DNA of 64,000 bases from WLJO01 sp032117595 (GTDB taxonomy: Bacteria; Actinomycetota; Acidimicrobiia; Acidimicrobiales; Ilumatobacteraceae), in contig JAULYZ010000087.1 of NCBI GenBank assembly GCA_032117595.1, positions 4,197 through 68,196 of the forward strand, given 5' to 3'. Within the stretch, counting starts at the first letter, position 1; every line of letters starts with the position of its first letter. The notes beneath the pieces were generated by a model that ran no database searches, was not told the DNA's origin, and saw only the letters and a program-made list of their open reading frames with translations. This document shows, one piece after another, positions 16,759 to 23,822 of the stretch. A program made the position numbers and the translations under genes.

Positions 16759-18053
16759 GGCGAGCACGCATCGTCTCGGCGTTCCTCGCTGCGCTCTCGG
16801 CTCTCATCGTTGCTGCGTGGGCGCTGCCCGACGCGCGCGCCGTGCCGCCGTCCACCACCACCGGACCAGGTACCACCGCACCACCACCACCCGGGAGCTC
16901 GGGCGACTATGTGCGGGTCAACGAGTTCCGCCAGCTTTCTGGCTCCATCTCCCAGGCCGTACGGCTCGTGGCCGCCGACGTCGGGGGGCGATCGACGTTC
17001 TTCTACGGGGGCACCATCGGACTCACGCGGGTGCTGCGCGAGTCCACGGTCAAGTCGGCCTCGCCAACGGGGTTCCGGTACCCGGTGACGTTCGCTGCGG
17101 TGAGCATCGATGACGCGCGGGGCCTGTTCGGCCTCGACATCCTTCGTGCTCTCGCCCGGGGTGATGTCGTCATGAACGTCGCCGCCGCCGAACGCCGAGG
17201 TGTGGAGGTCGGCGATGAGGTGCGTCTCGTCGGCTGGAACCGTGCGGTTCGACAGGTGCGGGTCGGCGCGCTCACCGATGTGGTGGGAGCCGAGGTGCTG
17301 TTCTCGAAGTCGCGTGCGCACGAACTCGGACTGCGCCGACCGTCGTATGTGCTCGTGTGGGGCTTCAGCGACCGGGCCGCGGTGGATTCGGCCCTCACGA
17401 CCCGTCTCGCCGGCAAGGCTCCCGTCCGCATCAGCAGGAGCTGGGATGAGGCGACTGCGGATGAGACCCTGTCGTCGGTCGGGCTGAAGGCGATGCTCGG
17501 TGAGTTCGCCATCCGCGGGGACGGCAGTATCTCCGTCGACGCAACGTGGCGCCGGACCAACATCACCACGGCCTTCTTCACGGTGGGTGGAAAGCGGATC
17601 ATCAAGTCCTGTCACAAGCTGGTGATCCCGTTCGTGCAGCAGGCCCTCGACCGCATCACCGCCGAGGGGCTCGCGTCGGAAATCGACGTGAAGAACAGCC
17701 AGCGCTACGGCGGCTGTTTCCACCCGCGAGCCGTGCGTGCCGTGGGCGGCACCTCCGGCGGCAACGTGTCGACCCACACCTGGGGCGGGGCGATCGACTT
17801 CAACCCCACGGAGAACTGCATGGGTTGCCGTCCGAAGATCTCGTGCCGCGTCGTGCAGATCTTCCGCGAACTCGGCTTTGCATGGGGTGGGAACTTCCTC
17901 ACGCGTGATGGCATGCACTTCGAGTACGTCGGCGAACCGCGGCACACCACCCCGAGTCGGCCCACCGACCTGTGCCCGACCACCGGAACCTCGCCGCCCC
18001 TGGCGCCGCTCGATGCGCACGATTTCGTCGTCGAGGACCAACGACCTGAGTGA
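16755..18053 (+). CDS. Secreted M15-family metallopeptidase with an unusual N-terminal domain
   Basis: Predicted exported peptidoglycan peptidase of 432 residues. The GTG start overlaps the acyltransferase stop (GTGA). It is followed by a clear signal peptide: Arg-rich start, hydrophobic AFLAALSALIVAAWAL, and cleavage near residue 29 after ARA. A Pro/Thr linker follows. Residues about 50-245 contain NVAAAERRGVEVGDEVRLVG and RQVRVGALTDVVGAEVLFS, resembling the outer (MacB/FtsX-type) domain of ABC permeases. The C-terminal part carries the M15 zinc site: His341 and Asp348 in the SxHxxGxAxD motif STHTWGGAID, and His388 in GMHFEYVG. Several cysteines (CFHP, CMGC, SCR) suggest disulfides. The likely activity is a D-Ala-D-Ala or other cell-wall endo/carboxypeptidase. 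Confidence 0.8.
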   Translation: MRRARIVSAFLAALSALIVAAWALPDARAVPPSTTTGPGTTAPPPPGSSGDYVRVNEFRQLSGSISQAVRLVAADVGGRSTFFYGGTIGLTRVLRESTVKSASPTGFRYPVTFAAVSIDDARGLFGLDILRALARGDVVMNVAAAERRGVEVGDEVRLVGWNRAVRQVRVGALTDVVGAEVLFSKSRAHELGLRRPSYVLVWGFSDRAAVDSALTTRLAGKAPVRISRSWDEATADETLSSVGLKAMLGEFAIRGDGSISVDATWRRTNITTAFFTVGGKRIIKSCHKLVIPFVQQALDRITAEGLASEIDVKNSQRYGGCFHPRAVRAVGGTSGGNVSTHTWGGAIDFNPTENCMGCRPKISCRVVQIFRELGFAWGGNFLTRDGMHFEYVGEPRHTTPSRPTDLCPTTGTSPPLAPLDAHDFVVEDQRPE

Positions 18054-18089
18054 CCCGCCCGGGTGCGGCGCGTGGCAGCAGTGGGCTCC

Positions 18090-18095
18090 TACAGT
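18090..18095 (+). promoter_or_regulatory. Predicted -10 element of the CoA-transferase gene
   Basis: TACAGT, 6 bases before GTG 18102. It supports that codon over the in-frame GTGs at 18063, 18072 and 18081. Confidence 0.5.
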
Positions 18096-18101
18096 GATCC
18101 T

Positions 18102-19295
18102 GTGGGCGCGCTCTCCGGCATCGTGGTGCTCGAACTGGGCAACTTCATTGCGGGTCCCTTCGCCGGGCAGTTGCTCGGCGACCATGGCGCTCGGGTGATC
18201 AAGGTGGAGGCGCCCGGGAGCGGCGACCCGATGCGCCGGTGGGGGCCAACTCTCGACGACGAAGGTGTGTGGTGGCCGAGCATCGCCCGCAACAAGGAGT
18301 CGGTGGCGATTGATCTGCACACCGAACCGGGACGTGGCCTCGTGCGGACCATGGCGACTCATGTCGATGTCGTGCTCGAGAACTTCAAGCCGGGAACCCT
18401 CGACTCGTGGGGTCTGGGCTACGCCGAGCTCGCTGCGGTCAATCCAGGTCTCGTCATGGTGCACGTGTCGGGCTTCGGTCAGACGGGCCCGATGGCCGAG
18501 CAAGCCGGCTTCGGGAGCATTGGTGAGGCCATGGGCGGTATCCGCCACACCACTGGCGATCCCGACCGCCCGCCGGCGCGCACGGGTATCAGCCTCGGGG
18601 ACTCCCTCGCGGCGTTGTTCGCCGTGATCGGCACGCTCGGAGCACTGCACGAACGCAGCCGGAGCGGTCGTGGGCAGGAGGTCGACGTTGCCATCTATGA
18701 GGCGGTGGCCGCATTGATGGAGACAACGATGGCCGACTACGAACGGCTCGGTGTCACACGGGGCCGGACGGGGTCGGTCCTGCCCGGTGTTGCTCCAGCA
18801 AACTCGTACCCCACCGCCGACGGTTCCGAGATCGTGATCGCGGCGAACGCCGATCAGGTCTTCGCCCGACTCTGCACCGCAATGGGCGAACCGGCGCTCT
18901 CCTCAGACAGTCGTTTCGCCGACCACGAGGCGCGGGGGCGGAACCAACAGGTGCTCGACGCCCGTGTCGCAGCGTGGACCTCGCGTCACGCTGCCGACGA
19001 CGTGCTGTCGCTGCTCGCAGCTGCGGGTGTGCCCGCCGGGCGCATCTACACGGCGCCCGACATGATCGACGATCCGCAGTACCTCGCACGCGAGATGGTG
19101 CTCCGCATCGCCAACTCGGCTGGTGTCTCGGCACCGTTCGCTGGGGTAGTCCCCAAGATGTCGAGGACCCCGGGGGCGGTGAAAAGCGGGGGGCCGCGTC
19201 TGGGGGAGCACACGCGCGCCGTGCTTGCCGAACTTGCCGGGGTCGACGCCGGACGACTCGCAGAACTGGTCGAGCAGGGGACCGTGTCCGCGTGA
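18102..19295 (+). CDS. CaiB/BaiF (family III) CoA-transferase
   Basis: Transfers CoA between carboxylic acids through an aspartyl-CoA intermediate. The 397-residue protein begins MGALSGIVVLELGNFIAGPF, the classic family start, followed by LLGDHGARVIKVEAPGSGDP and NKESVAIDLHT. The catalytic Asp is expected in GISLGDSLAALFA. C-terminal family blocks include VLDARVAAW and GVPAGRIYTAPDM. Start: a TACAGT hexamer 6 bases before GTG 18102 and the family N terminus agree. An HMG-CoA lyase gene follows 13 bases downstream but has its own predicted -10 element. Substrate not predictable. Confidence 0.87.
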   Translation: MGALSGIVVLELGNFIAGPFAGQLLGDHGARVIKVEAPGSGDPMRRWGPTLDDEGVWWPSIARNKESVAIDLHTEPGRGLVRTMATHVDVVLENFKPGTLDSWGLGYAELAAVNPGLVMVHVSGFGQTGPMAEQAGFGSIGEAMGGIRHTTGDPDRPPARTGISLGDSLAALFAVIGTLGALHERSRSGRGQEVDVAIYEAVAALMETTMADYERLGVTRGRTGSVLPGVAPANSYPTADGSEIVIAANADQVFARLCTAMGEPALSSDSRFADHEARGRNQQVLDARVAAWTSRHAADDVLSLLAAAGVPAGRIYTAPDMIDDPQYLAREMVLRIANSAGVSAPFAGVVPKMSRTPGAVKSGGPRLGEHTRAVLAELAGVDAGRLAELVEQGTVSA

Positions 19296-19296
19296 G

Positions 19297-19302
19297 TACG
19301 GT
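19297..19302 (+). promoter_or_regulatory. Predicted -10 element of the HMG-CoA lyase gene
   Basis: TACGGT, 6 bases before ATG 19309 and just 1 base after the upstream stop codon. Confidence 0.5.
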
Positions 19303-19308
19303 GACCTC

Positions 19309-20247
19309 ATGAGCACCGGAGCCAGCCCCTTACGCCCGGCAGGCGCGCTCCCGGCAGCAGTCGATCTCATGGAGGTCTCGCCGCGCGACGGGCTGCAGGA
19401 CTTCCCAGTTCCCGTACCCACAGCGACGAAGGTGGAGTTGATTCGACGCGCCGCCGCAGCAGGTATTCGCTCGATCGAGGTGGCGAGCTTCGCCCATCCG
19501 ACCCGAGTGCCGCAGATGGCTGACGCCGAGGCGGTGATTGCTGCCACTGCCGACCTCGTCGACGTGACGCGCGTGGCGCTCGTGCTCAACGACCGAGGCC
19601 TAGACCGTGCCATCGCATCGGGGATCCGCCACGTCAACATGGTGGTGGTCGTGTCGGAGACCTTCGCACAGCGCAACCAAGGGATGTCCGTGCCCGAGTT
19701 GCTGGCAGTGCTCCGCCGGATTGTGCAGAGGTCGAGCGAGCACGGTGTCTCGGCCTCGGTGGTTCTCTCCGCTGCATTCGGGTGTCCCTACGAGCGCGAC
19801 CTCAGCCCCGGTGCGGTACGGGATGTAGTTGCTGCGGCACTCGATACAGGGCCCTCCTCGGTGACGCTGGCCGACACCATTGGTGCGGCGGTGCCGACCA
19901 TGGTGGGGGACCTTGTGGCGTGGACGGTCGAGCGAGCAGAGGTCTCGGTTCGCTGCCACCTGCACGACACCCGCAATACCGGTGTGGCGAATGCGATTGC
20001 TGCGCTCCAAGCAGGGGCCACCGGGCTCGACTCGAGCCTCGGTGGGCTCGGCGGTTGTCCCTTCGCCCCGGGCGCGACCGGCAATGTCGCCACCGAGGAC
20101 GTCGTGTGGGCGCTGGAGCGGATGGGTGTACGCACCGGTATCGACCTCGAGCAAGCCATCGAGACGGTGGGGTGGATGCAGCGCGTCCTCGCCGACGGCG
20201 GGCGCCCGATCGGCGGTGCCGTCGCCCGCGCCGGACAGTTTCCCTGA
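19309..20247 (+). CDS. Hydroxymethylglutaryl-CoA lyase family protein
   Basis: TIM-barrel lyase of the HMGL/DRE family that cleaves HMG-CoA to acetoacetate and acetyl-CoA in leucine and isoprenoid breakdown. The 312-residue protein shows EVSPRDGLQDFP with the metal and substrate Arg-Asp pair, SIEVASFAHPTRVPQMADAE, the metal-binding HLHDTRNTG and the glycine-rich loop GLGGCPFAPGATGNVATED, whose Cys is the conserved active-site cysteine. All key elements are present. The preceding CoA-transferase suggests a short-chain acyl-CoA catabolic pair. Related 3-hydroxy-acyl-CoA lyases cannot be excluded. Confidence 0.87.
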   Translation: MSTGASPLRPAGALPAAVDLMEVSPRDGLQDFPVPVPTATKVELIRRAAAAGIRSIEVASFAHPTRVPQMADAEAVIAATADLVDVTRVALVLNDRGLDRAIASGIRHVNMVVVVSETFAQRNQGMSVPELLAVLRRIVQRSSEHGVSASVVLSAAFGCPYERDLSPGAVRDVVAAALDTGPSSVTLADTIGAAVPTMVGDLVAWTVERAEVSVRCHLHDTRNTGVANAIAALQAGATGLDSSLGGLGGCPFAPGATGNVATEDVVWALERMGVRTGIDLEQAIETVGWMQRVLADGGRPIGGAVARAGQFP

Positions 20248-20310
20248 GCCGTCAGCAGATCGGGACGAATTCGGGCGTCGCGGTACCGTCCCTGTGCTCG
20301 GCAGATGCCG

Positions 20311-20316
20311 TAAGGT
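20311..20316 (+). promoter_or_regulatory. Predicted -10 element of the first collagen-like gene
   Basis: TAAGGT, 8 bases before ATG 20325. Confidence 0.5.
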
Positions 20317-20324
20317 GCTTGACC

Positions 20325-21008
20325 ATGAGAACTCTTCGTGTCGTGCTGTCGGGTGCAACGTTGGCATCGGTGGTGCTCATTGCGGCACCACAGGCCCAGG
20401 CCGCTGAGGTGCAATCGGCGCCGTCTGCTGTGGAATGCATCGCGCCGTCTACCGGTGCGATCGGCCCGACCGGCCCCCAGGGTGACACCGGTGCGTCCGG
20501 CCTCCCGTATACCAACGGCGATGGACCGAGCCGGGTCGCCCATCTCGTTGCAGGGGAGCTCCTGGCGCCGTGTGCCTTGCTTGCAGGTCTCTGTGCGTAT
20601 CCGGTGCAGGGCGACTCGGGCGTCAAGGGACCGACCGGGGCAACCGGCCTCAACGAGCCGGTGCCGCTCAACGGACCTGCTCGTACTCCGCGCGTTCGGG
20701 GCAATGGCATCAGCGACTACTGCGAGGGGATTCCGCGGGAGTGCTGGTTCACGGTTCGCGGGCCTCAGGGGCCGACCGGGCCGGTGGGCGATACGGGGGC
20801 CACGGGCTTCAGCTTTGCGAACGGTCCCGGGCGGCTGGTGCACGGCGGCTCGTACGGTGAGGGCAGTCGGGTGCTCCTCGAGAACTGCAACATTCCGGCC
20901 ACTGGTGGTGGCTCGACGTCGATGCTGCCGTTCGGAGTCGCGCTGCTCGGCGTGGGTGCAGTGGCGGTGCTGACCGGTCGTCGCCGTCGCCCGAACGTCG
21001 CAGCCTGA
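20325..21008 (+). CDS. Collagen-like surface protein with IPATG sorting-type C terminus (copy 1)
   Basis: 227-residue exported protein of unknown function. A signal peptide (hydrophobic ATLASVVLIAA) is probably cut after residue 26 or 27. Three short Gly-X-Y tracts of 4-5 triplets lie at residues 44-59, 96-108 and 146-161 (for example GPQGPTGPVGDTGATG). Between them are non-collagen segments with six cysteines at 38, 83, 90, 133, 140 and 188. The C terminus is a cell-wall sorting signal: IPATG at 190-194, hydrophobic span about 200-217, then RRRR. IPATG is close to the sortase consensus LPXTG. No sortase gene is in the window. A paralogue follows directly. The triplet tracts are short for a stable triple helix. 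Confidence 0.82.
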   Translation: MRTLRVVLSGATLASVVLIAAPQAQAAEVQSAPSAVECIAPSTGAIGPTGPQGDTGASGLPYTNGDGPSRVAHLVAGELLAPCALLAGLCAYPVQGDSGVKGPTGATGLNEPVPLNGPARTPRVRGNGISDYCEGIPRECWFTVRGPQGPTGPVGDTGATGFSFANGPGRLVHGGSYGEGSRVLLENCNIPATGGGSTSMLPFGVALLGVGAVAVLTGRRRRPNVAA

Positions 21009-21072
21009 TCGTCGTTGGCCTCGCCTCATTCGGCGACACCCGGCGATGCGCCCTAGCGTCGCTTCCCGCGAG

Positions 21073-21078
21073 TACTCT
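21073..21078 (+). promoter_or_regulatory. Predicted -10 element of the second collagen-like gene
   Basis: TACTCT, 8 bases before ATG 21087, the same spacing as in copy 1, though the hexamers differ. Each copy seems to have its own promoter. Confidence 0.5.
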
Positions 21079-21086
21079 CGCTCGAC

Positions 21087-21764
21087 ATGAGAACACTTCG
21101 GGTCGTGCTGTCGGGTGCAACGTTGGCGTCGGTCGTGCTCGTTGCGGCACCGCAGGTGCAGGCCGCTGAGGTCTCGTCGGCTCCGTCTGCCGTGCAATGC
21201 ATTGCACCGTCTACCGGTGCGATCGGACCGATCGGCGACCAGGGTGACACCGGTGCTACCGGGCCTGCGTACACCAACGGTACGGGAGGCCCGAATCGCA
21301 TCGCCCATCGGGTTTCCGGGGCACCCCTTCCGCCGTGTGAACTCCTGACCGGGTTGTGCGTGGTCCCGACCGACGGAATCCCCGGGGTGAAGGGGCCGAC
21401 TGGGGCGACGGGTGAGCCCGAGGTCGGTGGCCCGAACGGGCCCGCTCGATTCCCGCACGTGCGCGGCCAGGACTTCTGTGACGGGATCCCCCGGGAGTGC
21501 TGGTACCCGGTTCGCGGCCCTCAGGGGCCGACCGGGCCGGCGGGCGATACGGGCGCAACGGGGCTGAGCCAGGAGAACGGCCCGAGCCGCCGTGTGCACG
21601 GCCTCGACTACAACGGGGGCGATCGGGTCACCCTCGAGAACTGCGACATCCCGGCTACCGGTGGTGGCTCGACGTCGATGCTCCCGTTCGGACTCGCGCT
21701 GCTCGGCGTGGGTGCGGTGGCGGTGCTGACCGGTCGTCGCCGTCGCCCGATGCCGCTCGCCTGA
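21087..21764 (+). CDS. Collagen-like surface protein with IPATG sorting-type C terminus (copy 2)
   Basis: 225-residue paralogue of the preceding gene with the same architecture: signal peptide cut near residue 26, Gly-X-Y tracts (GAIGPIGDQGDTGATG, GIPGVKGPTGATG, GPQGPTGPAGDTGATG), cysteines at 38, 84, 91, 131, 138 and 186, IPATG at 188-192, a hydrophobic span and RRRR. The first 60 and last 45 residues are almost identical to copy 1, while the loops between tracts vary (for example PEVGGPNGPARFPH against EPVPLNGPARTPR). This fits duplication followed by divergence of exposed loops. Probable location is the cell wall or outer membrane face. Function unknown; adhesion or a surface layer are guesses. 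Confidence 0.82.
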   Translation: MRTLRVVLSGATLASVVLVAAPQVQAAEVSSAPSAVQCIAPSTGAIGPIGDQGDTGATGPAYTNGTGGPNRIAHRVSGAPLPPCELLTGLCVVPTDGIPGVKGPTGATGEPEVGGPNGPARFPHVRGQDFCDGIPRECWYPVRGPQGPTGPAGDTGATGLSQENGPSRRVHGLDYNGGDRVTLENCDIPATGGGSTSMLPFGLALLGVGAVAVLTGRRRRPMPLA

Positions 21765-21786
21765 TCGTTCAACCGCTCGTTCAGAC

Positions 21787-22815
21787 TCAGGGCCGTAGGC
21801 CAGGAATCACCTGTGTGGCGAATCGCTCGAGCGACGCCACGACCTCTGGGTACGGCAGCCCTCCTTGGTCGGTCTGGATCAGCAACAGGTCGACCCCACC
21901 AACTGCGTCCAGGCGTCTCTGCACCTCGGTGGTCACATCATCGACCGATCCGCAGACCGCCTGCGACTGGGGATGATCGAGTTCGGCGAGGTGCGGCGGC
22001 AGCGTGAGTCCGGGCCGTACGAGGTCGAACACCCACTGCAGGTACGAGCGCTGATGGATCGCCCAGCGGTCGCGCGCCTCGGCGGTGGTGCCGTCGCCCA
22101 CGTACCCGTGAACATGCAATCCCACCCGAGCCTCGGAAGGATCCCGACCCGACGCTCTCCACGCTGCTCGATACCGCTCCACGAGCGCCGGCTGGCGCTC
22201 GACGCCGGTCGAGATCGTGGCCACCATCATTCCGCAGCCCAGTTCGACGGCGCGGTCGACGGACTCCTCCGAACTCGTCGAGATCCAGATCGGCGGGTGA
22301 GGCTGCTGTGCGGGCCGCGGATGCAGCGTGATGCCCGACAACGGCGGGCGGATCGAGCCCGTCCACGTGAGGTTCTCCTCGGTCCAGAGCCGCACCAGGA
22401 GTCTCACCGCCTCGTCGAGGAGAGCAGCAGACTGGGTGTGGTCCTGCCCGTACTGGTCGTAGAGACCGTTGAACACGCCGCGTCCACCTACCACCTCGAC
22501 ACGTCCGCCCGAGATCAAGTCGACGGTTGCGTAGTCCTCGGCGATGCGGACCGGGTCGTGGTTCGGCAACAGCGCAACGGCCGTCGAGAGGCGGATCGAA
22601 CTGGTGCGCTCCGCCACCGCCGCAAGGATCGGGGTGGGGGAGGAGAGTACGTACTCGCAGAAGTGGTGCTCGCCGACGTGGTACGCGTGATAACCGAGAC
22701 GCTCGGCTGCAACGCCGAGCTCGACGAACTCGCGGAACCGCTCGCCGGTGCTCACGCGCTGCCCGGTCCTCGGATCGGGGAGGTGGTCGCCGAGTGTTGC
22801 GACGCCGACTCGCAT
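21787..22815 (-). CDS. LLM-class flavin/F420-dependent oxidoreductase
   Basis: 342-residue luciferase-like oxidoreductase of the larger, alkanal-monooxygenase-like type. Family signs are ERLGYHAYHVGEHHF, SSIRLSTAVALLPNHDPVRI, the DLISGGRVEVVGGRGV block and PPIWISTSSEESVDRAVE. It retains the His-His pair after GE typical of FMN-type members, so the cofactor could be FMN rather than F420. The ATG at 22815 is preferred to GTG 22824 because AAGGGG lies 9 bases before it. It is downstream of a second LLM gene in the same orientation, 72 bases apart, and convergent with the collagen-like pair, 22 bases between stops. Confidence 0.82.
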   Translation of the reverse strand: MRVGVATLGDHLPDPRTGQRVSTGERFREFVELGVAAERLGYHAYHVGEHHFCEYVLSSPTPILAAVAERTSSIRLSTAVALLPNHDPVRIAEDYATVDLISGGRVEVVGGRGVFNGLYDQYGQDHTQSAALLDEAVRLLVRLWTEENLTWTGSIRPPLSGITLHPRPAQQPHPPIWISTSSEESVDRAVELGCGMMVATISTGVERQPALVERYRAAWRASGRDPSEARVGLHVHGYVGDGTTAEARDRWAIHQRSYLQWVFDLVRPGLTLPPHLAELDHPQSQAVCGSVDDVTTEVQRRLDAVGGVDLLLIQTDQGGLPYPEVVASLERFATQVIPGLRP

Positions 22816-22887
22816 GCTGTTCACCCCTTGTGCCTGGTCAGTTGCTTCTGGATGTTGGTCGCTGGGCGGGAGCTCACGCCGAGGGGT

Positions 22888-23790
22888 TCACGAATAGAGG
22901 TCGAAGAGCTCGCCGACCGCCTTTGCCTGGCCGCCCGAGACCGACGACATCACCGCCACGGGCGTGACCCCAGCTGCGTACCACTCCTCGAGGCGCTCGC
23001 GAACCTTGCCGGCAGGGCCGAAGAGTGTGCAGTCATCGAGCCAGCGGTCGCTCATCGCCGCTTGGATTGCATCGCGGTCGCCTGACTTGATGGCGGCCTC
23101 TGCGGCGTTCATCTCGTCGGCGTACCCGACGGAGGCCCAGTAGTTGCGGTAGTTAGGCATCGAGACGTAGTTGATCATCGTCTTGCGGTTGACGGCCGCG
23201 GCTGCCGCAACGTCGTCGGAGATCACGGTCGGGATCATGCAATACAGGTCGAAGCCGTCGCGGCGCGCAGCACTGACCCGGTCGAGTTGCTTGGGGACGT
23301 CGCTGAGGGCGGCATTTGCCCAGATCGAGCCCTCAGCAATCTCGGTGGTGAGCTGCAGCATGCGGTCGCGCATCGCGGCGAGGTAGATCGGGGGCAGGGG
23401 GCCCGAGAATCGTTCGTTCGAGCGGAGACGCTCCACATAGTTGCGGGTGTCGCCCAACGGCGAGCCCACGCTCACCCCGAGACGTTGGTTCATCGGGGCG
23501 TGGCTCACACCGAGGCCGAGGGCGAAGCGACCGCCGCTCACCTCGTGCAGGTGTGCTGCAGTGGCACCCACCTCGTGCGACGTTGCGTTGTAGATCGGTT
23601 GGATCGACGTGAAGAAACGAATCCGGTCCGTGCAGTGGGCGAGTGAGACACACAGGGCGAGGCTCCCGCCGAGCGACGGGCAGGCGATGGCCGGGTAGCC
23701 GCGCCGGTCGGCCTCCGCTGCGAGGTCCAGGATCGCTCGGCGCTTGGTCGGGGTGGCCACGAGGGACAGGGCGGGAAGACGAGGAGCCAT
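22888..23790 (-). CDS. LLM-class oxidoreductase, probably F420-dependent
   Basis: 300-residue luciferase-like oxidoreductase. It has AAEADRRGYPAIACPSLGG, CTDRIRFFTSIQPIYNATSHE, the signature HEVSGGRFALGLGVSHAPM, PPIYLAAMRDRMLQL and a C-terminal FGPAGKVRERLEEWYAAGVT segment typical of actinobacterial F420-type members. It is the first gene of a minus-strand pair with the LLM gene at 21787. Its start is only 32 bases from the divergent pimA start, with the two predicted -10 elements almost back to back. Substrate unknown. Confidence 0.82.
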   Translation of the reverse strand: MAPRLPALSLVATPTKRRAILDLAAEADRRGYPAIACPSLGGSLALCVSLAHCTDRIRFFTSIQPIYNATSHEVGATAAHLHEVSGGRFALGLGVSHAPMNQRLGVSVGSPLGDTRNYVERLRSNERFSGPLPPIYLAAMRDRMLQLTTEIAEGSIWANAALSDVPKQLDRVSAARRDGFDLYCMIPTVISDDVAAAAAVNRKTMINYVSMPNYRNYWASVGYADEMNAAEAAIKSGDRDAIQAAMSDRWLDDCTLFGPAGKVRERLEEWYAAGVTPVAVMSSVSGGQAKAVGELFDLYS

Positions 23791-23796
23791 GCCGTC

Positions 23797-23802
23797 AACG
23801 TA
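23797..23802 (-). promoter_or_regulatory. Predicted -10 element of the minus-strand LLM pair
   Basis: TACGTT on the minus strand, 6 bases before the ATG at 23790; leaderless. Confidence 0.5.
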
Positions 23803-23808
23803 GACGGG

Positions 23809-23814
23809 TACGGT
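23809..23814 (+). promoter_or_regulatory. Predicted -10 element of pimA
   Basis: TACGGT, 8 bases before ATG 23823. It is only 6 bases from the opposing -10 element at 23797-23802. Confidence 0.45.
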
Positions 23815-23822
23815 ATGCAGCG

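Larger units (their letters stand above)
20325..21764 (+). repeat. Tandem gene duplication of collagen-like surface protein genes
   Basis: The genes at 20325 and 21087 are direct repeats of about 760 bases. Signal peptides, all six cysteines, the three Gly-X-Y tracts and the IPATG anchors correspond one to one. DNA is almost identical at the 5' end (for example the segment from 20338 and the one from 21100) and at the 3' end around the anchor, and more diverged in the middle. Confidence 0.85.

Noticed and set aside
20325..21764. A CRISPR-like or simple tandem DNA repeat
   Set aside because: The repetition is two full-length paralogous genes plus codon-level Gly-X-Y periodicity; there are no spacers or short direct repeats.
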